Source: Aricia agestis
Taxonomy: Eukaryota > Arthropoda > Insecta > Lepidoptera > Lycaenidae
Direction: 5' to 3'
DNA: 64,000 nucleotides
Assembly (NCBI RefSeq): GCF_905147365.1
Contig: NC_056428.1
Coordinates: forward strand, 5,796,001-5,860,000
Every line of letters begins with the position of its first letter. The stretch's first letter is position 1. Position numbers and translations under genes: made by a program. Shown here in pieces: positions 12,449 through 24,589 of this stretch. A model generated the notes under the pieces. It made no database searches, had not been told where the DNA came from, and saw only the letters and a program-made list of their open reading frames with translations.

Positions 12449-12962
12449 AAGGTCGGCAACGAACTGCAACTCTCCCGATGTTGCGAGTGTCCACGGGCGA
12501 CGGCAATGGGGATTGTCCATTTTTTTTTAATTTTGCTCATTACAAAAACATTTCGAGGAATAAGGTCAGTGATCGTTTTTCTGTATATAAACGAAAATAT
12601 ACCCATTAGTTACTTATATTTTTGAACAAATATGTTTAACCTTTGTTTCACCTTCAATGGCGTTAAATTAGCAATAAATTCGACCAACATTACGTTTCGA
12701 ACTTTTGGTAAGCTTCTCGTATCAGCTTTGACATAATAAGAACATGCATTTGACGAATCAGCCATTAAAAATAAGATTGAAAGGAAATTTAAAACATACT
12801 GCAGAGGTCGATTCGCCGCCGATGATGAAGTCAGAGCGAAACTTGCGAAAAAACTAGCCAATGAATTTCAAAATTATTTAATTTATATTCTTAAAATACC
12901 CTATTTATGATCACCATCAGGTGATCCGTCTGATCGTTTGCCCTCTAATTTTATTTAAAATA
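12449..12962 (-). mobile_element. SINE-A-like copy split by a 400-base insertion
   Basis: Bases 12449-12504 (ggtcggcaacgaactgcaac to gggcgacggcaat) and 12908-12962 (caccatcaggtgatccgtct to tttgccctct) are the two halves of a diverged relative of SINE-A. In intact copies these parts are nearly adjacent. The insertion between them, 12505-12907, is the unit also found inside the piggyBac-like element at 32 kb. Confidence 0.6.
12505..12907 (-). mobile_element. Unit U, copy 1, right end missing, with a 51-codon open frame
   Basis: It shares about 400 bases with 32474-32890, beginning AATGGGGATTGTCCATTTTT. It carries, on the minus strand at 12610-12765, an intact open frame of 51 codons starting MADSSNACSYYVKADTRSLP. 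The copy at 32 kb encodes the same peptide with six substitutions and the same start and stop. Compared with the 32-kb copy it lacks the last ~40 bases with the inverted terminal repeat. I do not recognise the peptide. Confidence 0.6.
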
Positions 12963-13599
12963 AAGCTACTTCGTATCCACAATCCCAAGTTAATGTAATC
13001 CAAGTCTTGTAGGCCTGTAGAACGTACGCTATTTGCTTAAAATACGAATTATTTTATATCAAACGAATTCCAAATATAAAAGTGCATAACTAAGTCGTTG
13101 ACAAGCATTCGAAATTTAAAAATATAAAGTTGAAATTCGATTTAAGCTGGTAAGCTGGTACACAAAATGGCCGTGTAGGTACAACGCATCAGATGATACA
13201 CTGAATAGAATATCAAGTACGTGACGAGAAACTTCTGTTTTCGTTTAACTTCAGTTCCTGTTAGCATAGAAGAAAATAGAAGTGTCTCTATGTCCCTAAG
13301 CAAAGCCATTTAAAATAGCCTTTATAATTAGAAAGTGAATTACTTAAATAGAACTATTTATAGAACTTTAAGATAGCTCGGCAAAAATGGATGGGGAAGG
13401 CGCTGTGTTCGATTTTTAGGTCTCTTTGGTGGGGCGATTTGCCTTGATTTTGGCGATTGATTTGATAGATGCTATTGGTAGACCGTGATTAGGTGACACG
13501 TTATTGGCTGACAGTGTAAATTATCGGTAGATATTCTACACATCCCTATTTACTGTCCAGTTAGTTCCCTCAAACCAATCCTAATATTATGCGCCTTTT
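12963..13599. other. Intronic sequence, nothing identified
   Basis: No gene or recurring repeat seen. Confidence 0.5.
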
Positions 13600-13761
13600 G
13601 TACCATCGAGGAAGTTGATTCCTATGCAATTGACAGACCAACGTTATTTGGTCGAATATGTCAATTCAATGTTAATTGTGATCTGTCAGCTGGGTTTGAC
13701 GTAACGCAACCAAACCACATAGGTCCCCGATTTGCATAGGAATCAACTTCTCTGATAGTAC
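13600..13761. mobile_element. MITE with GTACCATC...GAAGTTGATTCC ends, copy 1
   Basis: It is 162 bases, with terminal inverted repeats of about 30 bases: GAAGTTGATTCCTATGCA on the left and its complement TGCATAGGAATCAACTTC on the right. Other copies are at 30752-30912 and, expanded by nested insertions, at 50721-51495. The superfamily is not determined. Confidence 0.75.
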
Positions 13762-14094
13762 CTACAGTTAAGTATATGTATTCTGATGACGACATGATAA
13801 AGGTTACGAAAACAAAATTACAATTTCATTTAAGCGAAACGAAATACGTTGATTTCGTCGCTTTAATAGCTAATTAAAGTACCGACAGCAAATTCGCCAC
13901 CAAACAATTGCTTCCGCGATGTAATTTCCTGCAAAAGCAACATTTTATTGGATTTTGCACACAATTTCTTATTAGCTTTGGTTGGTGGGAGATTTGTAAC
14001 AAATTTTTTGTAAATACACTGACATACGGAGCGGTTCCGCCCACAAGGAATGCCGCGGCAACTTACCCTTTCCCGCAAAAAAAGTATCCTTAGA

Positions 14095-14350
14095 TTTTTT
14101 TTTTTAATGAAATAAGGGGGCAAACGAGCAAACGGGTCACCTGATGGAAAGCAACTTCCGTCGCCCATGGACACTCGCAGCATCAGAAGAGCTGCAGGTG
14201 CGTTGCCGGTAAGAGGGAATAGGGTAATAGGGGAGGGTAGGGATGGGCAGGGAAGGGAATAGGGGCGGGTAGGGAAGGAAATAGGGTAGGGGATTGGGCC
14301 TCCGGTAAACTCACTCACTCGGCGAAACACAGCGCAAGCGCTGTTTCACT
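14095..14350 (-). mobile_element. SINE-A copy 1, 5' truncated
   Basis: SINE-A is the most frequent element here. In sense direction it starts TACGTGGGAGAGCCATGC, passes GGCCGGCTCGACCGG, then a palindromic GTGAAACAGCGCTTGCGCTG, a pyrimidine tract of CCCTACCCTATTCCC type, GGCAACGCACCTGCAGCTC, TCCATGGGCGACGGAAGTTG and CGTTTGCCCCCTTATTTCAT, and ends in poly(A). This copy is in reverse orientation, begins with poly(T), and stops at the palindrome, so about 95 bases of head are missing. Poly(A) and target duplications at other copies show retroposition. Confidence 0.85.
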
Positions 14351-14378
14351 TAGAATATCCTTTCTGTGCCCAATTCTA

Positions 14379-14587
14379 CAGGGTGTAATAAAACTAAGTG
14401 ATAATACTTTAGGATGTGTACGTATTCCTTGCAGTGAGTTCACTGTGAAAGTAGCAGCACTGAAAGACCTTTTTTTTTCACTTTTGTATGGGAAAACTCG
14501 TTACGATGGGGCGCTCACTACAAGGAACTCACTACAAGGAACATGTATTCATCCTAAAGTATTATCACTTAGTTTTGTTACACCTTG
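14379..14587. mobile_element. Mariner-type MITE, TA-flanked, copy 1
   Basis: The terminal inverted repeats CAGGGTGTAATAAAACTAAG and CTTAGTTTTGTTACACCTTG sit between TA dinucleotides at 14377 and 14588. They are shared with the copy at 18931-19201. TA duplication and CAGGGTGT ends fit Tc1/mariner-derived MITEs. Confidence 0.8.
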
Positions 14588-15104
14588 TATATTTATGCTA
14601 AATTACATTAAAATCTATCCCATCGTTCGTGATATTTGCGACAAACTAACTCTTCAGTTTTATAATATTAGTAAATTATTATATCTATCAACAACTACTG
14701 AAATAAAATAAAAAAACTGTCCGCCTGACTACTCTCTGAAACTACTTTTCCGTCACTTCTACCAGTTTCTCATCTCTGTAGCTTATATTCTGAAACTATA
14801 GAGTTCAGCTGGCTTAACGATTTGGGTTGATTAAAAATTTAAATGTACCTTTGTTTGCTCCTAGTTCCCCATTCAGTATTGCTCTGAGCACTAAAGCTTA
14901 CTGGACCGAGCAGTATTAGTTTAACATCGACTTGGGCTGTAACTGAGAGAGAAAGGCAAGAAAGAGAGAGAGAAAAGCAATATACGTTCGATAGTTATGT
15001 AAAGTTCTTAAAGGTTTTCTTTATTCTTTTTTATTTAAGGGACTTTTCTTAAAAAGGTTATAGATGTAAGATAATAAATGCTATGAATATAAGATGTAAA
15101 GGGG
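14588..15104. other. Intronic sequence with a GA-rich patch
   Basis: A GA-rich simple-sequence patch lies at about 14945-14980. Nothing else was identified. Confidence 0.5.
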
Positions 15105-15300
15105 GTGACAGACGTGCGAGTAAGTACGCGGACTTATGGCTCGACGATCTGAATCGCCTGTGTGTCAGCAAAGAGCCGCGAGCCGCGAGCCTGGGGGCAT
15201 TATGGCAATCCAGTGTGAGCGATTCTCGACTGTCACCGACGCGAGCCGACTAGTTCGCGAACTTAAAACCCGCGTACTTTAAGTTCGTACCTGACAAAGC
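15105..15300. repeat. GC-rich inverted-repeat element, doubtful
   Basis: The ends are loosely inverted: GTAAGTACGCGGACTT on the left against AAACCCGCGTACTTTAAG on the right. The middle contains the repeats GAGCCGCGAGCCGCGAGCC. It is probably a diverged MITE, with no second copy seen. Confidence 0.35.
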
Positions 15301-15548
15301 GAAGTAACACTTTGGCAGCGAAAGGCAACATTCCTAGAGTTATCCCGAGGAAAATTAGATAAAAAATGAACTTTATTCTTTATTGATGGTTAGGTAGACC
15401 TTCAGCAATTGATACCTCCTAAGCTGCGACCCAAACTCCATAGTTTGTGGTCGTTCTTATCTCAATAGGGACAAGGAAAAACATGTAGGTACAGAAGAAT
15501 TATCGACTTTTTAAAATGACGAAGGTCTGGCTTCGCTGGCTCTTCTCT

Positions 15549-15758
15549 AAGGGTTAAGCCAAACGAACGTAATTTGTGAGTTGCGAGTCGCAGAATTTCG
15601 GTGGCAGAAATTCTGCTGCATTTAGTTTCATACAAAAGTCCTGTTTGATTCACACGAGCGTAATTTTGTAAGTCATGGATTGTATAAAAATATATTTACG
15701 CGGTAGAAATTCTGCGACTCACGACTCACAAAATTACGCTCGTTTCGCTTCACCCTAA
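15549..15758. mobile_element. MITE with AAGGGTTAAGCCAAACG ends
   Basis: It has inverted ends of about 45 bases: AACGTAATTTGTGAGTTGCG on the left and ACTCACAAAATTACGCTCG on the right, with AGGGTTAAGCC against GCTTCACCCT at the tips. It is 210 bases long and non-coding. One copy is seen in the window. Confidence 0.65.
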
Positions 15759-16936
15759 ATTAGCAGGCATTCTATATCATATGATTAATCTAGATGCTAT
15801 AACCAAAAATTCCATTTAGAAATCGCCATCTAATTCTGACGAAAATAATGAAAACTCAGACGAAAATATATTTTCATCGCCACTCAAACGCCTTTTCGGA
15901 ACTTATTGATACATCAATTCTGTTTTCTATTTTGTACCGAGCACACGACCTATGAGCAACGGTGTCTTTGAATACAAATTACATGTTTTCAAGATTAATT
16001 TAATATGGATTGGTTCTTGCATTATACAAAACCCCTCCAAGATGGAACCGTATCCAATTATCTGGTAAGACTCTTTCCTCAACTAAAAGCGGCTTTTGGC
16101 AAAATAACATTAGTAAACTAGCGGCTTTATTTACAACTAATTGTTTTGTCCATACCACAAAGTTAATATATAGTAGTTAGTATATAATAGAGCAACAATC
16201 TCGACCTGTCAAACGTAACTGAAATTGGTTTTCATCTGTGTGAAAAATATGTGTAGTTGTGTACGTATACACTTACACAAGCATGATTGAACATGAATTC
16301 TACGAGATTAAATTGTCAACGTGCGGCACGTGCCGACTGGACGTCAAAAAAAGAGTGCTGCTGTCATGTATCACACGTCTCTTTTTACCACGCAGTGTTA
16401 CTGATAGTGACATCTCTCTTGCTCAGGCCTTTGTTTCTCTATCCCGCTAGGTATATTAACTTTATGGTCCATACTGCATTAAAAACTGTAATGTTGATCT
16501 GACGGCTACACTCAGAGAGTTCGATGAAGTGTCGCTAGCTTCGTGTCGCTAGCTGCGCAGGGTATTCATAGAAATACATACAAACCAGTAGTGTCGCTGC
16601 GACACGTCGTCTGCGGTTGCTTCATGTCGCCCGCTGCCAACCGGCGCCTTTAATGTTTACTTAATTTTAGGTTAATAAGATTTTTTCGTTAAGAAATGAT
16701 CTTCTAATAATGTTCTCTGTTCAGCTCTTGGACGAAAAATATAACTTATAATTATTAAAATATTAAATATGTATCTGAATTCTGAATGCGGGCCTTTGTC
16801 CTATACAAAGCTACAGCCGTGGTTTACCCTCATAATAACCGGGTTTTTGTGAGGGTAAACCACTAAACCACTAAAAGACTGCTCCCCTAATAAGAGGCAT
16901 TTACTGTATTATCATCAAGCTGTCCATCTGCTAAAC
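15759..16936. other. Intronic sequence with one hairpin
   Basis: No gene seen. A hairpin at 16819-16863 has arms GTGGTTTACCCTCA and TGAGGGTAAACCAC. A GC-rich stretch at 16510-16640 repeats TGTCGCTAGCT and GTGTCGC motifs. Confidence 0.5.
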
Positions 16937-17076
16937 TTAGGCTGGTATAAATAGTCAGTACTTAAGATGCGACCCGGTCTCAAGGCGCGGTTCGGCTCTG
17001 TGATTGGTCCAAATTTTGACCGTGTCTTGAGACCGAGATGCATCTTGAGTACTAACTATATTTTATGCCAGCCTAA
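16937..17076. mobile_element. MITE with TTAGGCTGG ends
   Basis: The 140-base element has terminal inverted repeats of about 34 bases: TTAGGCTGGTATAAATAGTC on the left, and CTATATTTTATGCCAGCCTAA on the right after GCATCTTGAGTACTAA. Its interior (ggtctcaaggcgcggttcgg) is non-coding. Confidence 0.7.
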
Positions 17077-17691
17077 AACCTCAAATACTATTTAAGTCCA
17101 TAATTTAACTCAACTAAAAACAAATATTTTCACGCACACATCGAAACTTTAACGTGTCATAAAAAGCAAACAAAACTCGATTTTTATTCGCAATCGTAAC
17201 TTTAAATCGATTTTCATTCGTATGACACTTCGCGATACTTCCCGGGTTTATGGGTAACTTGTGAGCTTTATTTTATTGTTTCACCGATACTTATTGATTA
17301 AATAGTCGTTGTCGCGATTCGCAGGATTTTCCGGGATAGAGGCTTTTAGGAAATCTCTCAGTCTAATGCTTAGTAATTTTCCCGATTTTATTGTCTAGGG
17401 AAGTTTTATAAACCTACAATTTTAGGGATATAAAGTTGGTTTTCCTAGACATGATAATAATTATTATAGTTATAATAACTAGATAAGTTCCTCAAGACTT
17501 CTGCTGGCTGGTATTCAGGCAGTTAAATAAATTTACACCCTATTCTCCTTTCTTCTGATTAATTTCATTGTGGGTCCCAATCAGTAAAACTGATTGGCAC
17601 GTTCCAGCAGAGATTATATTAAAGGGTTTTCGTGGTTGGTAACCGGTATTCGATGCTAGTTACTGGAGTTGCAAAGGTGGGAATGTGTTTT

Positions 17692-18133
17692 TACGGCCTA
17701 ATGGCCGTAACGGCCATTGTGGTAATTGTCCCACAATGGCCGTAAAAAATAAATACAGTGTGTTAGTGTAGATACCGTTATCCTTGAAACCATCAAATGA
17801 GCCCGTCAAAATGAACAACTTTTTCTATGAGAACAATGCTGGGAACTCAAAATGGGTATGAAGATGGCATTTTTTTTAGTTCCCAGCATTGTTCTCATAG
17901 AAAAAGTTGTTCATTATGACGGGCTCATTTGATGGTTTCAAGGATAACAGTATCTACACTAACACACTGTATTTATTTTTTGGGAACTCAAAAAATCCGT
18001 CTTCATATTATGTAGGTATGGGTAAGATTTTTTTTTCTTCTCGATTGTTCTCATACGAGTAGAAAAAGTTGTTCATTATGACGGGCTCATTAATTGATGG
18101 TTTCAAGGATAACGGTGTTTACACTAACATCTC
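17692..18133. repeat. Long hairpin with ~104-base arms plus a third arm copy
   Basis: The arms at 17743-17847 and 17878-17981 are near-perfect inverted repeats, including CTATGAGAACAATGCTGGGA and GAGCCCGTCAAAATGAAC, around a loop of about 30 bases. A third, slightly diverged copy of the arm lies at 18036-18133 in the orientation of the second. A smaller palindrome (GGCCATTGTGG and CCACAATGGCC) abuts the left edge at 17692-17743. It is probably a foldback element or MITE. The sequence lies inside the gene intron, so its transcript could fold. Confidence 0.75.
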
Positions 18134-18930
18134 ATATTACAGCTACACCTCTGACTTTTAATTTCAAACCATCAAATAAATATAAGGATTCCAACTGAAT
18201 TCCCTTAGGATTTGCTTGAGTGTCCACTGTCCATTGCCACTGCTGAGCATTCCAACCCCATAAGTGTGGTAGGCCGTTACAAACTCGAACGATTCCAGGA
18301 GATTTAAAGGCGAATTATTACACCACTAATATTCCGGGATACGCGAATCCCTGGAAGTCCCCGAGGAATCCCGGGGAGGGAAGGAAGACAAATGACCGCG
18401 GGAAACAATTGTCAAGAGGACCTTACCCATTTTTTACCCTCATATATTCTTAAACGATTTGTCTCTGCCTACATAATGTGGATTGATAGTTGGAGCCAAT
18501 GAATATTTAAGGAATAAGGGATTTTATATGTTTTTATTTATTATTAATTTATTTAATAATTTATGTACCTACTTACACATAACCAGGTAACATATAAAAA
18601 CTTAAAACTAGAGATACATTTTAGTACAAAGGTACTACTTATTCCAAATTGGAATCTCTTCCAGTAGACCTGTTACAGGAAACATTAACACTTTCGCTGC
18701 GCCACTTGAAAATGTAATATTCCATTCTGGTGCTTTACAGGACGATATTGTCATGTACTGTAAAGTTTTCTAGTGCGAAACAAGACTGATTTGTCCGGTA
18801 TAAAAAAGAATTGTTTTTTTAATAAAAGAGGTAACAATAATATTTCCTGCACACGGAGTATGTTACAAAAAATATTTTATACTTACATGTATATATTTTA
18901 TAGAACTTATAATATTTTTTTTATTTTATA
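18134..18930. other. Intronic sequence, nothing identified
   Basis: A moderately GC-rich block at 18215-18400 (ending tcccgggg) may be an old repeat. Nothing else was recognised. Confidence 0.45.
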
Positions 18931-19201
18931 CAGGGTGTAACAAAACTAAGTGATAATACTTTAGGGTGTGTATGGGACGGGTACCCCGTATAGAGTTCAC
19001 TGTGAAAGTAGCAGCGATGAAAAAGTAACTTGTTTTTTACATATTATTTTGATTGGAAAAATTCATGACGCTGGAGCGCTTGTTCATACAAATCACAAAA
19101 TTTTTTTTGTAGTTTCAGCGCTGCTACTTTCACAGTGAACTCTATATAGTAAGGACACTTGCACGCCCTAAAGTATTATTACTTAGTTTTGTTACACCTT
19201 G
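18931..19201. mobile_element. Mariner-type MITE, TA-flanked, copy 2
   Basis: The ends CAGGGTGTAACAAAACTAAG and CTTAGTTTTGTTACACCTTG are flanked by TA. Inner inverted segments include GAGTTCACTGTGAAAGTAGC and GCTACTTTCACAGTGAACTC. It is 271 bases and related to 14379-14587. Confidence 0.85.
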
Positions 19202-20094
19202 TATAGATCCTACTAGAATAAACGTAATAAATTTTATTACCTATCTATCTTACGCACAGTTTCTGAGTGTTTTTGAATGGAGTTTACGTGTTCAATAAAG
19301 TTATTGATTGGTTAATATTCTGACATTAGTCAGTCAAAAGCGCTATACTGTACTCGGCAAAACATGGCGGTAGCGGTCATTAACTCCCTGTCAAAAAAAA
19401 ATAGTTTAAGTTATTATTTTCGGGAATATTCCGCGTACTTCCGTCAAAAAACCTCAGTAACAGGGCTTTACCAACTTTACCTGTTATATTTTTATGAAAT
19501 TTATATACTTACCTGTTTTTATTCTATTTAACTTGAGAGTTTTAGACGTCTACTTACCTGAAAAAGAAAAACAATTTAATTATTATAAGCTCTTAAAACG
19601 AAAACTTCAGGTGCAAATTGCAATAAATTACTTTTAAGATAATATTTTGTTTTAAACTAATAAAGGTTAATAATATGAAGTACTCTGAGATTACGAGATT
19701 ACTAAGTAATGTCACCAAAGTTACAGATCGATCTGACAAAAAAAATGCTGAGCCCGCACACACACACATAATAGTATGCAACTTTAACTTGCATGTTATC
19801 TAGTAGAACTCTCCGGGAGAGCCAAAAAAAATGATAGCAAACATGCAAACATGCGGTGCACGACTTTATATCATTCTACAATCCACACAAACCGCTGCAG
19901 TGTTGGGAGAAGTAAAAAATTGGGAAAAAATCTGAACTTTGGTAACTCACGGGTGTTCTGTACTTGCATTCATAATTTTTATGCCCATTTAGAACTGAAA
20001 AAAACATAAAATACTATCTGTCCCGCAAACGTTTTAAATGCCATAAAATGATTTTCCCTGTTTTCCTGCTTTTCTCTTGAAGTTTTTTCTGATT
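19202..20094. other. Intronic sequence, nothing identified
   Basis: AT-rich, with no gene or shared repeat seen. Confidence 0.45.
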
Positions 20095-20222
20095 TTTTTT
20101 TCTATAGACCTCACGGAGCCCGAGACCTTTCCAACTAATGCAAAACCGTGGAAATCGGTTCGTGCGTTCTGGAGTTATAGCGTCAGGAAGGAAAACCCGA
20201 CTTATTTTTATATATTAGATAT
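20095..20222 (+). repeat. Non-LTR retroposon tail
   Basis: The motifs gtggaaatcggttcgtgcg, tggagttatagcgtcaggaa and tatatattagat are typical of 3' tails of lepidopteran retroposons, as I recall them. This is a fragment. Confidence 0.45.
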
Positions 20223-20254
20223 AATGCTGTAGCTGTGATGACTGACAATAGTAC

Positions 20255-20345
20255 CTATCCCGTTTTTAGAGTTCCGTACCCAAAGGGTAAAAGCTGTCTG
20301 TCCGTCGTCGTGTTCGTACGCCTGACTCCGAAAACCGCTATAGCT
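20255..20345 (-). repeat. C-type repeat end fragment
   Basis: It carries cccgtttttagagttccgta and cccaaagggtaaaagctgtc, which are reversed pieces of the C-type terminus also seen at 28190-28225 and 36355-36393. Confidence 0.5.
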
Positions 20346-20400
20346 AGAGTTCTGAAACTTTTGTTTTTTCCCCTAAATATTCTCAAAAACAACCCCAAAA

Positions 20401-23053
20401 GTTATATTATGAGTTGAAAATTTCCAATCTGAGAGCGCTATAAAACAACCAATAACCCCTCAAAACAATTGAAGCGATATAAACGAAACCAGCTGTGAAG
20501 TTATCGCTTTTATCGGTTACCCTCGGGAACGCCTGTAAACTCTAATTACCCATTATTACAGAATTACCCAACATTACAGAAGTACCCAATACGCTCGGAA
20601 CAATGCCCTTCTGATAAAGGGTAACTTTTCCTAATCTTAAGGAAAGATATAATTGAATTTATTAACGAGTTACCGTAATTTTTAACAAGTCGTGACTTTT
20701 GAACTTTTTTCTTTAATTTTGTCTCAGTTTTTTTTTTACTTGATTTTTATGCGTTTTATTCTTATGAAAACTGTAAGAATTAAGATCTTCTGTACGTGTA
20801 TTATTGTCAACTGGAAAAAAGTGTTCACGACGTTCTGGTTTATCTTATGCTATACCGCGAGATCACATGTAAATGTATGTGACGATTTATTTAAATAGCG
20901 GCGCGGTCGCTCTGTAATTTACATTCAATTGCTTGTGGTCTTGCGTAGTAGCCGCCAAACCGCGCTTTCGGGCGGGCGCATTTGTATCGAGCCTTGTTCA
21001 CTAGCGCTTTTGATTTAAATATTACGGCAAAACATTTACAGGTTTTTGGGGTTTTTTGACTACCTATCTAGACTTCTATCGATATACAATTACATAAATT
21101 ACCTACCTTTATGCCGAAAATATGTCTCTCTTGCCCCAAATGATGTGTCCCAACTAATATCGTACACTTTAAAGTTGGAGATGCAAGATACATTAACCAA
21201 TCAACGACGCTTTTTAACCCATCAATCCCCAAGCGGCATCCGGCTATCGCATAACAATTGAAAATCTATTGTGTCTGCGATTCCCACGATCGAGGTATTA
21301 CGACATAAAATCCTTTTTGCTAGCAGAACCGTTTAGAGGTTTTTTTTTTCATAGAAAGAATAAAACTTTTATCATTGTAAAATAACATATTTAAATTACT
21401 CCCCAAAAATGTCTCTCTTGCCCCTAATAACGTGTCCCAACTAATATCGTACACTCTAAATTTGAACATGAGTAATAGTTTGAGATGCGAGATACATGCG
21501 ATGGCGCGATGGTAAATCAACGTGGCTGTAATTTGCAGGCGTGTTGACATTTTGTGATAACTTGTGATTTATAGTTCGTTCATTTCGCGTGCTCCAGGTT
21601 GTTTCTCGAAGATTCTGCGAAAATTGCTAATGGGGTAAGTGTGGAGCGGGTTACGTAATAACACAACGATGCATGGCGATACGAAATGTCAAAAATTGGA
21701 TAATTTCTTAAGAGTCCGGGACCCGCGTAGGTTTAGATGAAGAGCGCTTAACGCGTTAAAAAGATACATTTTATTCGCAAAAACGCGCGTTAGTGTAAAA
21801 TGGATGTAGTTGTAAACGTGCGGTGAGAGGTTTTATATCTGAACATACCCTTAATGAAACGCCAATACGCTTCATTTCGTTTAGTTGTCAATTAACCCTT
21901 TTGCTGTACCTAAAGCTAATTGAGTAGTACCTACAATGAAATACAATAAACGCTAAAAATTATTGTAATAATATTTACTTTTATAGTACCACCACAAATA
22001 TAATAAAGGTTAATAGTGGTACAATATTATTTAATCCATATTAATGAGTAAGGAGCGAAAGTGCTTTCTAAGGGACAATTCCTAGGCACAAGCTAGACTG
22101 GTTTAGCCACGCTGTAGAGGAAATACAATACCTCAAGTTCATTGTTCCGTACGTTTCTTTTTATTAGGGGTCTGCATGACTGCTAAAATCACGTTAAGTT
22201 TGCTGTGAAATATCAGGCAAGGTCTTACACCCGTATCATTAGTCGTTTCCTCGAGATTACTCGTTTCAACTTAAATATTTAAAAATTATGACGTTTGGTT
22301 AAACAATGGAAATCTTGAACCAACGTCTAAAAATATGGGCGTAAGTCTCGAGTTCTTGACACAACACTAAAAGCAAAATATTATGCTATATTATCTGTAT
22401 TTTTTTTTAATTTGCACCTATTTCACACTGTGTATTAGGACCTCGGTAGTAAGGCGTTCGTTTGCACAAAGGGGTGAAATTGCTGACGAAAAAATTTTTT
22501 AACTTACAGCTGGTATGCCTCCAGGATTACATTTTAAAATGTAGCACCTATAGTAGTTATAACATATTTTATTAATAACAAGTATAGTTACGCGTTATTG
22601 GATAATTTCGTGGTCACTAAAAAATTCACTGACAGAATACAGTGCGACCATTTTTCACATAGCTCCTAAACTAGAAAGGTCAGTGACCGCTGGTGCCACC
22701 TTAAATTATTTTGACTATAGCGCTTTTTATGGGCTTACAACAACACGTGGACCAACGAACAACGCCGTTGAACAGATAAACTCCTGTCAAAAAAACTTTA
22801 GAAACGGGGCAATAGTGACTCTATCCATATCTTAAGCTTTAATATTTTATACTACAGAACCACAGTATAATAAACACTGTTTACTATGTTTACTAGCCAC
22901 AAGTATGTGGTTTGGGCGCGGTACTGCACTCACGTAATACAACTTTTTATCTTAACCTTGTGTGTTACTTGTGTAAATAACTTTTAATATAACTAGAAGG
23001 CATTTATTGAAACCTATAATATGATACGTAGAGCAAAAACCTTAAGCTTAGGG
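20401..23053. other. Intronic sequence with two dispersed repeats
   Basis: No gene seen. A GC-rich patch lies at 20890-20995. The segment tcccaactaatatcgtacac recurs at about 21148 and 21433 as a direct repeat of about 85 bases. Bases 21213-21306 (cccatcaatccccaagcggc, then tgtctgcgattcccacgatc) recur inverted at 37187-37275. Confidence 0.5.
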
Positions 23054-23200
23054 CCTGATAAAGTGTCGGATAGGCTAAACACAACTTATCTAATATCTGT
23101 TAGATAAGTTGTGTTTAGCCTATCCGGCTATTCCATACTCCATCTGTCAAAAAAGTTGTGGATTGTCTATCCGATAATCTGTGATCCGGCACTTATCAGG
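23054..23200. mobile_element. Inverted-repeat element with a perfect inner hairpin
   Basis: The outer ends CCTGATAAAGTGTCGGA and TCCGGCACTTATCAGG are inverted. Inside, ATAGGCTAAACACAACTTAT and its complement form a perfect hairpin of about 28-base arms at 23066-23127. It is probably a MITE. Confidence 0.65.
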
Positions 23201-23214
23201 AAGTGATCAGAAGA

Positions 23215-23560
23215 CAGATAAGTCAATGTTCTTTTCTGTATCCTCGTGTGAACATAGGACATAGAATTCACATGAAAATGGTGAATGATATCATAAATTC
23301 GAATGTGTTTGTCTATCTGTTACCTCTTACCGCCCAAACCGCTGAACCGATTTTGCAGAAATTTGATATGGAGATACTTTGGTCCCGGAGGATATTTTGT
23401 AACCTATAAAAATGTACGGTTTCCGGGCGGGCGTCATCTGGTATTTTGTATATTGTGAAAATAGAAATGTTTGTCTGTTTCCTAGTTCCCGTTTTCGAGT
23501 GTATATTTTCCTCTATGGCTTTCCCTGATAGCGTCAATCGTACCCTTGTACTGTTATCTC
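23215..23560 (-). repeat. Two E-type retroposon tails in tandem
   Basis: Two reversed E-type units follow each other. The first, at 23300-23430, has ccgctgaaccgattttgcag and gatatggagatactttggtc. The second, at 23440-23560, is shorter, with tgtctgtttcctagttcccg. Confidence 0.5.
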
Positions 23561-23714
23561 AGTGACGTCAACCCCCATATCCACACAGATAAAACTTGAA
23601 TAAAAGGATTTGGTATTTGTTTTATAAGCTACGTTTTTGTGAGTAAATGTAGTTATGGTGATGGAAGCTAGGTGAATATAGAGGTACCACAGCGATTTCG
23701 GTGACAAGGTCAGT

Positions 23715-23805
23715 TACGCAGGAGTAGTTTTATAGTGCGAAAGTATGTGTGCAGTACACAAAAGCACTCTGTTATTCCTTTACTCCCATTACCTAGTGGG
23801 AATTA
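23715..23805 (-). mobile_element. SINE-B tail fragment
   Basis: The block agtatgtgtgcagtacacaa, then agcactctgttattccttta, matches the 3' half of SINE-B copies at 57.1 and 61.5 kb. The tRNA-like head is missing. Confidence 0.6.
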
Positions 23806-24589
23806 ACTGATATTAATGGTAACGTGCCATCTTCAGGTGCCTTTTCACAATGGACTATGCTTACTACAATCCATCGCCATTGCGTAGACGGGGTAGTGGT
23901 GTATGATGGTGGACGATTACCGGGCGTGGCGCGCAATGGCGTGGTTTGTACTTTCCAGTGGGCCATCGTGAGCACTTGCTACTTTTATAAGAAGAGAGTA
24001 CACGTGTCAGAAATAAAACATCTGTCCAAGATCGTGTCGGCGTCGGGGCGCAATATTATTATTATTTCGAACTTATTTTTATGACTCTAAGACTCAACGC
24101 GCCTAAAGAAATTTCACTTCAAAAAGTGCACAACTCAAGTAATGAACTGAAATTAATACTTCAGCGGCGGCGTTGTGATGATCTCGAACGATCGGAATCC
24201 AACCGGAAACACAAGAGAATGGGACGTTGGGACTTGTGGTTATATGTTTGGGTGTTTTTATTTTGAGGTTAAAAGGCTTTCTTGGATGTTGATAGTCGTA
24301 GCTCGTTTAATAAAGGCTTGTTATAACAGTGTCGGTGTAATCCACTTGCACATCTTATTGCCGCTGAATACTCCAAAGTTATTCACTTCACTGCAGTGAA
24401 CTTCGCACGAATTAGATGAGGGAACTTCGTCCTGTTATGAAATTCCCGTTGCTAAATTCATTACGGTGAAGGACAGCATCGTTTTATTGTTATATATTAT
24501 AACGATCATATAGGACAAGGTGACGCCTGAAACTCCGTTGTGCCGAAATTCGGTCTCTTAGAAGTAAATAATTTTATTTATTTCCCCAA
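23806..24589. other. Intronic sequence, nothing firm
   Basis: Open frames on both strands overlap around 23793-24084, where CCATCGCCATTGCG and CGCAATGGCG form a loose inverted repeat. I judge these frames fortuitous. Confidence 0.45.

Noticed and set aside
20890..20995. GC-rich patch as a possible promoter or 5' exon
   Set aside because: I found no ATG-to-donor arrangement or initiator-like context that would support an exon on either strand.
23793..24084. Overlapping open frames on both strands
   Set aside because: Opposite-strand frames over a loose inverted repeat; neither shows a recognisable domain or clear splice sites.
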